Assembly: GCF_000718135.1 (NCBI RefSeq)
Contig: NZ_JOEM01000010.1
Location: forward strand, 155,101-219,100
From: Streptomyces cyaneofuscatus
Lineage (GTDB): Bacteria; Actinomycetota; Actinomycetes; Streptomycetales; Streptomycetaceae
Length of the DNA stretch: 64,000 bases
Reading direction: 5' to 3'
In this document: positions 18,447-26,472 of the stretch, piece by piece
Position numbering within the stretch: the first letter of the stretch is position 1
Layout of the letters: the number at the start of each line of letters is the position of its first letter
Translations under genes and position numbers: made by a program
Notes under the pieces: generated by a model
Told to the model about the DNA's origin: nothing
The model's input: the letters and a program-made list of their open reading frames with translations, nothing else
The model's database searches: none

Positions 18447-19238
18447 ATGATGGGACCGGCACACTCTCTGTCAGGGGCAGCGGCCTGGCTGGGGGTGGGC
18501 GCGGCGGCCGCCGCCGCGGGCCACACGATGCCCTGGCCCGTCCTGGTCGTCGGGGCGCTGATCTGCGCGGGAGCCGCGCTCGCCCCCGACCTCGACCACA
18601 AGTCCGCGACCATCTCGCGCGCCTTCGGCCCGTTGTCGAAGGGGCTCTGCGAGGTCACCGACAAGATCTCCTACGCCGTCTACAAGGCCACCAAGAGCAA
18701 GGCCGACCCCCGCCGCACCGGCGGCCACCGGACCCTGACCCACACCTGGTTCTTCGCCGTCCTGATGGGCGCCGGCTGCTCCTTCGCCGCCATCACCGGC
18801 GGGCGCTGGGCGGTCCTCGCGATCCTCTTCGTCCACCTGGTGCTCGCCGTCGAGGGCCTGCTCTGGCGCGCCGCCCGGGTCTCCAGCGACGTCCTCGTCT
18901 GGCTGCTCGGCGCCACCAGCGCCTGGATCCTCGCCGGGGTCCTGGACCAGCCCGGCAACGGCGCCGGCTGGCTCTTCGACGCCCCCGGACAGGAGTACAT
19001 GTGGCTCGGGCTGCCCATCGTGCTGGGCGCCCTGGTCCACGACATCGGGGACGCGCTGACCGTCTCGGGCTGCCCGATCCTGTGGCCGCTGCCGATCGGC
19101 GGCAAGCGCTGGTACCCGCTCGGCCCTCCGAAGTTCATGCGGTTCCGGGCCGGCAGCTGGGTGGAGATCAAGGTGCTGATGCCCGCGTTCATGGTGCTCG
19201 GGGGAGTGGGCGGGGCGGCCGCCCTCAACTACATATGA
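18447..19238 (+). CDS. Metal-dependent membrane hydrolase (YdjM/DUF457 family)
   Basis: 263-residue integral membrane protein of the LexA-regulated YdjM-like family. Putative metal ligands lie in GPAHSLSG (His), APDLDHKS (Asp-x-Asp-His, ~residue 52) and GGHRTLTHTWFF (~residues 91-102), and several membrane helices follow. Catalytic activity is predicted, not shown. It is divergent from the helicase and just upstream of the DNA ligase gene in the same direction. Confidence 0.85.
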   Translation: MMGPAHSLSGAAAWLGVGAAAAAAGHTMPWPVLVVGALICAGAALAPDLDHKSATISRAFGPLSKGLCEVTDKISYAVYKATKSKADPRRTGGHRTLTHTWFFAVLMGAGCSFAAITGGRWAVLAILFVHLVLAVEGLLWRAARVSSDVLVWLLGATSAWILAGVLDQPGNGAGWLFDAPGQEYMWLGLPIVLGALVHDIGDALTVSGCPILWPLPIGGKRWYPLGPPKFMRFRAGSWVEIKVLMPAFMVLGGVGGAAALNYI

Positions 19239-19294
19239 CGCACCGCTCGTGTCGCGGACGGGCGGTCCGCCCGGCCCCGTAGCACCATGGCCGC

Positions 19295-20830
19295 ATGCTG
19301 CTCGCCGAGCTCGCCCAGGTCTCCCTGGAGGTCGCCGCCACCTCCGCCCGGTCCAGGAAGGTGGCGCTCCTCGCCACGCTCTTCCGGGACGCCGGACCCG
19401 AGGACGTCCCCGTCGTCATCCCGTACCTCGCCGGACGGCTGCCCCAGGGCCGGATCGGCGTCGGCTGGCGCTCCCTCGGCGACCCCGTCGAACCCGCCGC
19501 CGAGCCCACGCTCACCGTCACCGGGGTCGACGCCGAGCTGACCGCGCTGGCCGCGATCTCGGGCACCGGCTCCCAGGCGTTGCGCCGGGACCGGCTGCGC
19601 GCCCTGTTCGCCGCCGCCACCGCCGATGAGCAGCACTTCCTGCGGGCCCTGCTCACCGGGGAGGTCCGCCAGGGCGCCCTGGACGCCGTCGCCGCCGACG
19701 CGCTGGCCAAGGCCGCCGAGGCCCCGCCCGCCGACGTCCGCCGGGCCGTGATGCTCGCCGGATCGCTCCAGGAGGTGGCCCGCTCGCTCCTCGCGGACGG
19801 CCCCGGCGCGCTCGCGGGCTTCCGCCTCACCGTGGGGCGGCCCGTCCAGCCGATGCTGGCCCACACCGCCGCCTCCGTCACCGAGGCCGTGGACAAGCTG
19901 GGCCCCTGCGCCGTGGAGGAGAAGCTCGACGGCATCCGCGTGCAGGTGCACCGGGACGGCGACCGGGTCCGCGCCTACACCCGGACCCTGGACGACATCA
20001 CCGACCGGCTGCCCGAACTCGTCACCGCCGTGGCCGCGCTGGAGACCGGGCGCTTCATCCTGGACGGCGAGGTGATCGCGCTGGGCGACGACGGCAGGCC
20101 GCGCCCCTTCCAGGAGACCGCCGCCCGGGTGAGCTCGCGGCGTGACGTGGCCGCCGCAGCCGCCGGCGTACCCGTCGTGCCCGTCTTCTTCGACGCCCTG
20201 TCGGCCGACGGCGAGGATCTCCTCGACCTTCCCTTCACCGAGCGCCACGCTGCCCTGGCCCGGCTGGTCCCCGAGGCCTTGCGGGTCCGGCGCGCGCTGG
20301 TGCCCGACCCTGAGGACACGGACGCCCGCCGGGCCGCCGACGCGTTCCTCGCCGAGACCCTGGAGCGCGGCCACGAGGGGGTCGTCGTCAAGGACCTGGC
20401 CGCCGCCTACAGCGCGGGCCGCCGGGGAGCCTCCTGGCTCAAGGTCAAGCCGGTGCACACCCTGGACCTGGTGGTGCTGGCCGCCGAATGGGGGAGCGGA
20501 CGGCGTACGGGGAAGCTCTCCAACCTCCACCTGGGCGCCCGCCGCCCCGACGGCACGTTCGCGATGCTCGGCAAGACCTTCAAGGGGCTCACCGACGCCC
20601 TGCTGGAGTGGCAGACGGAGAAGCTGCGCGAACTGGCGACCGGCGAGGACGGACACATCGTGACCGTACGTCCGGAACTCGTCGTGGAGATCGCCTACGA
20701 CGGGCTCCAGCGCTCCACCCGCTACCCGGCGGGCGTCACCCTCCGGTTCGCCCGGGTCCTGCGCTACCGCGAGGACAAGACCGCGCAGGAGGCGGACACG
20801 GTGGAGACGGTGCTCTCACGGCAGCGCTGA
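19295..20830 (+). CDS. ATP-dependent DNA ligase (LigB type)
   Basis: Seals DNA nicks by an adenylated lysine intermediate. The 511-residue protein has an N-terminal DNA-binding domain, the nucleotidyltransferase motif EEKLDGIRVQVH (lysine adenylation site, ~residue 211), motif III FILDGEVIALG, motif IV GHEGVVVKDL, motif V ASWLKVKP, then an OB-fold. The domain order resembles mycobacterial LigB (from memory). It lies near a helicase and is a repair accessory to the essential NAD-dependent ligase. Confidence 0.93.
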   Translation: MLLAELAQVSLEVAATSARSRKVALLATLFRDAGPEDVPVVIPYLAGRLPQGRIGVGWRSLGDPVEPAAEPTLTVTGVDAELTALAAISGTGSQALRRDRLRALFAAATADEQHFLRALLTGEVRQGALDAVAADALAKAAEAPPADVRRAVMLAGSLQEVARSLLADGPGALAGFRLTVGRPVQPMLAHTAASVTEAVDKLGPCAVEEKLDGIRVQVHRDGDRVRAYTRTLDDITDRLPELVTAVAALETGRFILDGEVIALGDDGRPRPFQETAARVSSRRDVAAAAAGVPVVPVFFDALSADGEDLLDLPFTERHAALARLVPEALRVRRALVPDPEDTDARRAADAFLAETLERGHEGVVVKDLAAAYSAGRRGASWLKVKPVHTLDLVVLAAEWGSGRRTGKLSNLHLGARRPDGTFAMLGKTFKGLTDALLEWQTEKLRELATGEDGHIVTVRPELVVEIAYDGLQRSTRYPAGVTLRFARVLRYREDKTAQEADTVETVLSRQR

Positions 20831-20861
20831 GCCGCGCCCCGGGCGGGCAGGGCGCGGCTCA
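20828..20861. terminator. Bidirectional terminator including the ligase stop codon
   Basis: Perfect 12-bp arms TGAGCCGCGCCC / GGGCGCGGCTCA with a 10-base loop. The first three bases are the ligase TGA. It serves the convergent ligase and NADH dehydrogenase genes. Confidence 0.85.
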
Positions 20862-20872
20862 GGCGTCGGGGG

Positions 20873-22234
20873 TCAGTGCTTGATGACCGTCGACGCGGTG
20901 TGCTCCTTGATCTGCTCGGGCGTCAGATAGGCGCCCGTGTACTCGAAGTCCCGCAGCGTCGCCGGTTTGCGCGCCTGGAACCCCGTCCGTACGAAGTCGT
21001 CACCGGCGACCGCGTTGAGCAGCCAGTTCGTCATGACCCGGGTCTTGGCGACGTTCGTCCGCAGCGCCGACCAGTGGTAGCCGCGCGCCACGGCCTGCGC
21101 GGGCAGCCCGTGCAGCTCGATGCCCAGCGGCTTGGACACCGCGTCCTTGCCGCCGAGGTCCACGACGAGCCCCAGGTCCTTGTGGACGTAGTCCCTGAGC
21201 GGCTGATTGCGCAGCGAGGCGATCAAGTTGTCCGCCATCACCTTGCCCTGGCGCATCGCGTGCTGAGCGGTCGGCGGGCAGACCGCCCCGTCGCCCTTGG
21301 CCAGGTCGGGCACGGCCGCCGCGTCGCCGAGCGAGAACACCCCGTCCGAGCCCGGCAGCTTCAGCTGCGGTGTCACGGCCAGCCGGCCGCGGACGGTCTC
21401 CGCGCCCAGGGTGGCGATCAGCGGGCTGGCGGCCACCCCCGCCGTCCAGATCAGCGTCCGGCAGGGCAGCACCCGGCCGTCGGTGAACGTCACCTCCTCG
21501 GCGGAGGCCTTGGCGATGGAGACCCCGAGCGACACCTCGATGTTCCGCTTGCGGAGGATCTCCAGGGCGGCCTTCCCCAGCTTGTCGCCCAGCTCCGGCA
21601 TCAGCTTGGGCGCGATGTCGATCAGGTGCCACTTGATCAGCTTCGGATCCAGCCGGGGGTAGTGCCGGATCGCGTTCGTGGTGAGCCGTTGCAGGCAGGC
21701 GGCCGTCTCCGTGCCCGCGTAGCCGCCGCCGACCACCACGAACTGGAGCCGCGAGGCCCGCTCGGCCTCGTCCTGGCTGGCGTCGGCCAGGTCGAGCTGG
21801 GCGATGACGTGGTCGCGTACGTACGCCGCCTCCGCCAGCGTCTTCATCCCGCGCGCGTGGTCCAGCAGCCCCGGGATGTCGAACGTCCGGGTCACGCTGC
21901 CCGCGGCCAGCACGATGTAGTCGTACGGCTCGTTGACGACCTCGTCCGTGATCTTCCGGATGACGCAGACCTTGGCCTCGGTGTCCACGCCGATCGCCCC
22001 GCCGGGGATGATCCGGGTGCGGTGGCGTCGGCTGCGGCGCAGGGAGACCGCGACCGACTGGGGGGTGAGCACGCCGGAGGCCACCTGAGGCAGCAGCGGC
22101 AGGTAGAGCTGGTAGGAGAACGGCGTTACGAGCGCGATCTCGGCCTCGCCCGGAGCGAGCCTGCGCTCCAGCCGTTGTACACATTCGACACCTGCGAAGC
22201 CGGCGCCGACGACGAGAATCCTGGGTGGTGCCAC
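20873..22234 (-). CDS. ndh: Type II NADH dehydrogenase (NAD(P)/FAD-dependent oxidoreductase)
   Basis: Non-proton-pumping NADH:menaquinone oxidoreductase on the inner membrane face. It has 453 residues with the FAD Rossmann motif ILVVGAGFAGVECVQRL (~5-21), the NADH Rossmann motif FVVVGGGYAGTETAACLQ (~150-167), and the FAD-binding SLGDAAAVPDL near residue 303. The C-terminal region (LRTNVAKTRVMTNWLLNAV) forms the membrane anchor. The GTG at 22234 has AAGGGAC ahead and directly precedes conserved sequence; in-frame codons upstream to 22300 are not conserved. Confidence 0.9.
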   Translation of the reverse strand: MAPPRILVVGAGFAGVECVQRLERRLAPGEAEIALVTPFSYQLYLPLLPQVASGVLTPQSVAVSLRRSRRHRTRIIPGGAIGVDTEAKVCVIRKITDEVVNEPYDYIVLAAGSVTRTFDIPGLLDHARGMKTLAEAAYVRDHVIAQLDLADASQDEAERASRLQFVVVGGGYAGTETAACLQRLTTNAIRHYPRLDPKLIKWHLIDIAPKLMPELGDKLGKAALEILRKRNIEVSLGVSIAKASAEEVTFTDGRVLPCRTLIWTAGVAASPLIATLGAETVRGRLAVTPQLKLPGSDGVFSLGDAAAVPDLAKGDGAVCPPTAQHAMRQGKVMADNLIASLRNQPLRDYVHKDLGLVVDLGGKDAVSKPLGIELHGLPAQAVARGYHWSALRTNVAKTRVMTNWLLNAVAGDDFVRTGFQARKPATLRDFEYTGAYLTPEQIKEHTASTVIKH

Positions 22235-22513
22235 GGTCTGCGTCCCTTCTCGGGCTTGCGTGGTTCTGCGCTCGCCTGCCCCGTATCCCGGCCGATGCAC
22301 TCCTCATCCTCACCGGATGCACCCCGGACCGCCTCTCGGCGGGGGTGAACGGGCCGCCGCACGGTGGACCGGCGGGGTGCCGCGGTCACATCGGCTCGGT
22401 CGCTCTCATCCCGTCGCGGGAAGGCCGGGGCGCGGCGAGTACGCTGCGGGTGCGTGCGCGGCCGTGCGACGCAGGCCCTCCGCAGCCGCCCCGACTCCTC
22501 GAAAGCCCCTGGT

Positions 22514-23161
22514 ATGCCGTCGCTCCGCGCCTCGCGCCCCGCCTCACCGGCGGCCGGGATGGCGCGCGGGCTGCGGGCGGGGTCGCTCGCCGTGCTGTGC
22601 GTGTCGCTGCCGCTCGCCGCTCATCTCCTCGCCCGCTGCCAGGCTCCGGTGTGGGCCGTCGTCGCCGCGGTCGCGGTGGTCGCGGTCCCGGCGGCGGTGG
22701 TGCTGACGCGGCGGCGCCTCTCGGACAACCAGGTCGTCGGTGTCCTCGCCGTCTCGCAGCTGGCGTACCACCTGGCGTACGCGCTGCCCGGCGTCTGCCG
22801 CGCGGTGGGCGCGGAGGGCGTGCCGCTCTGGACCGAGCACGCGGCGAGCACGCATGTGCCCTCAGGTGTGCTGCCCTCCGGTCAGCTGGTCGCTCTGCTC
22901 GTCGCGGCCCGCGCCCTGGGCCTCACGGAGCTGCTGCTCGGGCGCGGCCGGCCCTTGCTGGCGGCGGTCGGCCGCCTCCTCCTGGCCTTCGTACGGCCGT
23001 CGGCCTGCGAACCTCGCGCCCACGGGCCGCGGCGCGGGCACCGGGAGCGTACGCGGCGGCTCAGGTCCGCCGTCCTCGCGCGGCTGCGGTCGGGGCGGGC
23101 CCCTCCGTTCGGGCCGCCGCTCGTCCGGTCGATGCCGGCCGGCGGCCCCTGCCTGCCCTGA
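22514..23161 (+). CDS. Multi-pass membrane protein of unknown function
   Basis: 215-residue protein with about four hydrophobic segments (for example SLAVLCVSLPLAAHLLA and AVVAAVAVVAVPAAVVLT), a His/Tyr-containing stretch QLAYHLAYALPG and a long Arg-rich C-terminus. No family is recognised with confidence. A later ATG at 22559 could be the start. It lies 79 bases before the DsbA-like gene in the same direction, so the two may be co-transcribed and concern redox or metal handling; that is an inference from position only. Confidence 0.6.
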   Translation: MPSLRASRPASPAAGMARGLRAGSLAVLCVSLPLAAHLLARCQAPVWAVVAAVAVVAVPAAVVLTRRRLSDNQVVGVLAVSQLAYHLAYALPGVCRAVGAEGVPLWTEHAASTHVPSGVLPSGQLVALLVAARALGLTELLLGRGRPLLAAVGRLLLAFVRPSACEPRAHGPRRGHRERTRRLRSAVLARLRSGRAPPFGPPLVRSMPAGGPCLP

Positions 23162-23240
23162 CGGCCCCGCACGCCCGTCCTGCCCCGCCGGGCACACGGC
23201 CACCGCCGTGTCCGGCCACATCCATGAGGACGCACGACCC

Positions 23241-23903
23241 ATGAAGAAGCATCTGATCGTCGCAGCAGTGATCCTGGCCGCCTTCGCCGCCGGCCTCGGC
23301 TCCTTCCTGCTGCTGGCACCCGAGGACCGCGACCGGGGGATGACGGACATCGAAGCCGCCGCCCAGGCACAGCCCGTACGGGAATCCAGCCACCGGCTCA
23401 CCTCACCGGAGCGGAGCGAGCTGACGGTGGTGGAGTTCCTGGACTTCGAGTGCGAGGCGTGCGGAGCGGTGTACCCGGCCGTGGAGAAGCTGCGCGAGGA
23501 GTACGGGGACCGGGTCACCTTCATCGCCCGCTACTTCCCGATGCCGGGCCACAAGAACGGCCAACTCGCCGCCCGAACGGTGGAGGCCGCCGCACAGCAG
23601 GGCAAGTTCGAGGAGATGTACGGCAAGCTCTTCACCACCCAGGCGCAGTGGGGCGAGGCCGACGAGTCCAAGGAACCGCTCTTCCGCGAGTACGCCGGGG
23701 AACTCGGCCTCGACATGGAGAAGTTCACCGCCGTGCTGAACGACCCGGCGACCACCGAGCGGATCGAGGCCGACCAGCGCGACGGCCTCGGCCTCGGCGT
23801 CCAGGGCACACCGACGTTCTTCGTCGACGGGCTCAGGATCCCCAACCCCGGCTCGTACGAGGAGTTCCGCGCGCTCATCGAGAAGCGGCTCGCGCGCAAG
23901 TGA
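23241..23903 (+). CDS. DsbA family thiol-disulfide oxidoreductase, membrane anchored
   Basis: 220-residue extracytoplasmic thioredoxin-fold protein. One N-terminal helix (residues ~4-26, KKHLIVAAVILAAFAAGLGS) anchors it. The active site is FECEACG (Cys-Glu-Ala-Cys, ~residues 71-74), and the cis-proline loop is VQGTPTFFVDG (~residues 190-200), as in DsbA/MDD-like proteins. It probably forms or reshuffles disulfides in secreted proteins. A strong terminator follows, separating it from the blaI-like gene. Confidence 0.9.
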   Translation: MKKHLIVAAVILAAFAAGLGSFLLLAPEDRDRGMTDIEAAAQAQPVRESSHRLTSPERSELTVVEFLDFECEACGAVYPAVEKLREEYGDRVTFIARYFPMPGHKNGQLAARTVEAAAQQGKFEEMYGKLFTTQAQWGEADESKEPLFREYAGELGLDMEKFTAVLNDPATTERIEADQRDGLGLGVQGTPTFFVDGLRIPNPGSYEEFRALIEKRLARK

Positions 23904-23909
23904 AGCAGG

Positions 23910-23946
23910 GGCTTCAGGAGCACGTACGGTCCGTGCTCCTGAAGCC
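23910..23946 (+). terminator. Terminator after the DsbA-like gene
   Basis: Perfect 15-bp arms GGCTTCAGGAGCACG / CGTGCTCCTGAAGCC with a 7-base loop, starting 7 bases after the stop codon. Confidence 0.85.
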
Positions 23947-24013
23947 GCCGCGCGAACCTAGTATGGGAACGCGGGCGCACAGAAGAGGGCGCGGGACGGA
24001 AGAGGGACGGGGC

Positions 24014-24382
24014 ATGCGACGGCTCGGAGAGCTTGAGGCCGAGATCATGGACCGCCTGTGGACCTGGGACCGGCCGGCGACGGTCCGCGAGATCGTGGAC
24101 GACATCAACCGCCGCCGTCCCGCCGCCTACACGACGGTGATGACCGTGGCCACGATCCTCTACGACAAGGGCTGGCTGACCCGGCGCAAGCAGGGGCAGG
24201 CGTGGCTCTACACACCCGTGCGCAGCCGTGAGGCGTACTCCGCCGCTCTCATGGAGGACGCCCTGGGGGCGAGCCGGGACCGCTCGGCCGCCCTCGTCCA
24301 CTTCGTGGAGCGGATGACCGACGAGGAGGTCGCCGCGTTGCGCGAGGCGCTGCGAGCGACGGGCCGGGGCGGCGAGCTGTGA
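24014..24382 (+). CDS. BlaI/MecI/CopY family transcriptional repressor
   Basis: 122-residue winged-helix repressor. It has the family start LGELEAEIMDRLW, the recognition helix region PAAYTTVMTVATILYDKGWL (~residues 35-54) and a C-terminal dimerisation/protease-cleavage part. GTGA overlap with the M56 peptidase gene shows a BlaI-BlaR1-type pair. In such systems membrane-protease cleavage of BlaI or loss of affinity derepresses targets. No beta-lactamase is adjacent, so the regulated genes are unknown. The start at 24014 follows GAGGGACGG. Confidence 0.9.
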   Translation: MRRLGELEAEIMDRLWTWDRPATVREIVDDINRRRPAAYTTVMTVATILYDKGWLTRRKQGQAWLYTPVRSREAYSAALMEDALGASRDRSAALVHFVERMTDEEVAALREALRATGRGGEL

Positions 24383-25281
24383 ACGCGGCCCCCGCCTTCC
24401 TCGGCTACGCGGCCGCCGTCGGCGTACTGGCCCCGCGCCTGCTGCTCCGCAGCAGTTGGCCGCAGCGCGCGCCGCTGCTGGCGGTCGCCGTCTGGTTCGC
24501 CCTCGCGGCGTCCTTCTCGGTCTGCGTCCAGCTGGCCGCCGCGCACCTCACCACGCCGGGGGCGCATCTGCACGGCATCCTCTACTCCTGCCGCGCGGCC
24601 CTGGGACTCGGCGGCGAACCCGACGCAGCCACCGGCCCGTCCTGGGGCCTCGTGGCGCTCGTCGTGCTGGCCGCCGCCCATCTGACCGGCTTCGCCTTCC
24701 ACGCCGTACGGGCGTACGCCGCACGCGCCCGGCACCGTGATGTCCTGGACAAGGTGGGCCGGCCCTCGGCGCGGCTGCGGGCCACGGTGGTGGACCACGC
24801 CGAACCCGCCGCGTACTGCCTGCCGGGCCGCCGCCCGCGGGTCGTCGTCAGCAGCGGTGCGGTCGACGCCCTCTCGCACGACGAGCTGGGCGCCGTCGTC
24901 GAACACGAGCGGGCCCACATCCACGGCCGCCACCACCTCGTCCTCGCGGCGGCCCACGCCTTCGCCTGGATCTTCCCGGGGCTGCCTCTGGCCCGGCATC
25001 TGCGGGAGCAGATCCCGCTGCTGCTGGAGATGGCCGCCGACGACCGGGCCCTGCGCCGCAGTCCGCAGAACGCGCTGGCCACAGCGATGTTCACGCTGGC
25101 CTCCGGCCGGGCGCCGCGCGGGGCGCTGGCGGTCGGCGGTGAGACGGTGCTGATCCGCCTGAAGCGTGTTCTGGTGCCGCCGCGCAGCGCGCATCCGGCC
25201 CTGCGCTGCACGGTCGGCACCGGCGCCCTCATGGCTCCGCTGCTGCCCGTCCTGCTGACCTGCCACGCCGGACTCGGGTGA
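24379..25281 (+). CDS. M56 family (BlaR1-type) membrane metallopeptidase
   Basis: 300-residue membrane zinc peptidase. The zinc motif is VEHERAHIHGRHH (HExxH, ~residues 174-178), set between membrane helices with a second helix pair near the C-terminus. Unlike full BlaR1, it has no extracellular penicillin-binding sensor domain, so it resembles the short actinobacterial BlaR1-like peptidases. The GTG start overlaps the blaI-like stop. It likely acts on the neighbouring repressor after an unidentified envelope signal. Confidence 0.88.
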   Translation: MNAAPAFLGYAAAVGVLAPRLLLRSSWPQRAPLLAVAVWFALAASFSVCVQLAAAHLTTPGAHLHGILYSCRAALGLGGEPDAATGPSWGLVALVVLAAAHLTGFAFHAVRAYAARARHRDVLDKVGRPSARLRATVVDHAEPAAYCLPGRRPRVVVSSGAVDALSHDELGAVVEHERAHIHGRHHLVLAAAHAFAWIFPGLPLARHLREQIPLLLEMAADDRALRRSPQNALATAMFTLASGRAPRGALAVGGETVLIRLKRVLVPPRSAHPALRCTVGTGALMAPLLPVLLTCHAGLG

Positions 25282-25293
25282 CAGGCGCCTGCG

Positions 25294-26331
25294 TCAGATC
25301 CGTACGCCCCACATGAACGGCATCCCGCTGCGGGCCATCGACTCGTAGCGCACCTGGGCCCCCGGCTTCGGTGAGTGGAGGATCTGGCCGTTCCCGGCGT
25401 AGAAGCCGACATGGCTCAGGTCCGTGCGCATGATGACGAGGTCGCCGGGCTTGAGCGCGCCCAGGGAGTTGATCCGCGTCCCGGCGTTGGCCTGCGCCTG
25501 GGAGGTGCGCGGCAGGTTCACCCCCGCCTGGCGGAACGCCCAGGAGGTCAGACCGGAGCAGTCGAACGACCCCGGACCGGTGGCGCCCCACACGTACGGC
25601 ATGCCGACCCTGGTCTTGGCCGCCGCGAAGGCCGCGGCGGTGATGCCCGAGGCACTGGCCTCGTTGCCGAGCTCGACCCGCGCGCTGGAGCGGTTGGCGC
25701 GCTCCTCCTTGGCGGCGATCGCGGCCCGCTCCTTGGCCGTCAGCGTGTTGAGGAGCCGCTGCGCCTCGGCCAGCTTGCCCTGGATCTCCTTCTTCCGGTC
25801 GCCCAGCTCCTTCCGGGTGTCCTGGAGGTCGGCGAGCTTGGCACCGGCCTGGGTGCGCTGCTGCTGGAGGGCGCGCTGCTCGGAGAGGAAGCGGTGGAGC
25901 GCCTGCGACTGCCGTGCGCCCAGCCGGTCCAGGACCGCCGCCTCGTCCAGATAGGCGTCCGGGTCGGAGGAGAGCAGCAGCCGCACCGACGGGTCGATCC
26001 CGCCGCTGCGGTACTGGGCGGCGGCCGCCGAACCCAGCCCGCGGCGCAGCTCGTTGAGGTCTTCCTGCTTGCGGGCCACGGCCTCCTGGAGGTTGTCCGC
26101 CTCCTTGCGGAGCTTCTCCGCGTTCTCCTTCGCCCCGTTGTACTTCTCCGTGGCCTGGGTCGCCTCCTCGTGGAGGCGGTCTATCTGCGCCTGCACGCCC
26201 TTCTTGTTCGGATCGGGCAGCGGGTCGGCGGACGCCGGAGAGGCGGAGAGCGCCACGCTCACCGCGGCGGTCGCCGTGAGCACGGACGCGTAGCCGTTGC
26301 TGGGCTGCTTGGGACGACGGTGGGACGCCAC
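25294..26331 (-). CDS. Secreted NlpC/P60 peptidoglycan endopeptidase (C40) with coiled coil
   Basis: 345-residue cell-wall hydrolase resembling RipA/RpfB-associated NlpC proteins. A signal peptide (~1-40, ending ASADP) is followed by a long coiled coil (~45-200, rich in Lys/Glu/Leu). The C-terminal NlpC/P60 domain has the catalytic Cys in SFDCSGLTSWAFRQAG and the His in LSHVGFYAGNGQILHSP. The GTG at 26331 is chosen since AAGGAG lies 9 bases ahead. It is convergent with the M56 gene, with 12 bases between. Confidence 0.92.
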   Translation of the reverse strand: MASHRRPKQPSNGYASVLTATAAVSVALSASPASADPLPDPNKKGVQAQIDRLHEEATQATEKYNGAKENAEKLRKEADNLQEAVARKQEDLNELRRGLGSAAAAQYRSGGIDPSVRLLLSSDPDAYLDEAAVLDRLGARQSQALHRFLSEQRALQQQRTQAGAKLADLQDTRKELGDRKKEIQGKLAEAQRLLNTLTAKERAAIAAKEERANRSSARVELGNEASASGITAAAFAAAKTRVGMPYVWGATGPGSFDCSGLTSWAFRQAGVNLPRTSQAQANAGTRINSLGALKPGDLVIMRTDLSHVGFYAGNGQILHSPKPGAQVRYESMARSGMPFMWGVRI

Positions 26332-26392
26332 TGAGGCGGGCTCCTTCTTCCTCGTCCGCCGGCGGGACGGCCGGGCGGAGGCTGGGCCACGC

Positions 26393-26422
26393 ATACTAAT
26401 CAACTTAGTGGCTGGGTTCCAA
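26393..26422 (-). promoter_or_regulatory. Predicted promoter of the NlpC/P60 gene
   Basis: On the minus strand, TTGGAA (26422-26417) and TAGTAT (26398-26393) are spaced 18 bases, a good vegetative promoter match, with the start codon about 62 bases downstream of the -10. Confidence 0.55.
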
Positions 26423-26472
26423 GCGCCTCCCGGTCGGCCTGAGTTCCCCCGCCCGCATGCGAGGATGCTGCG

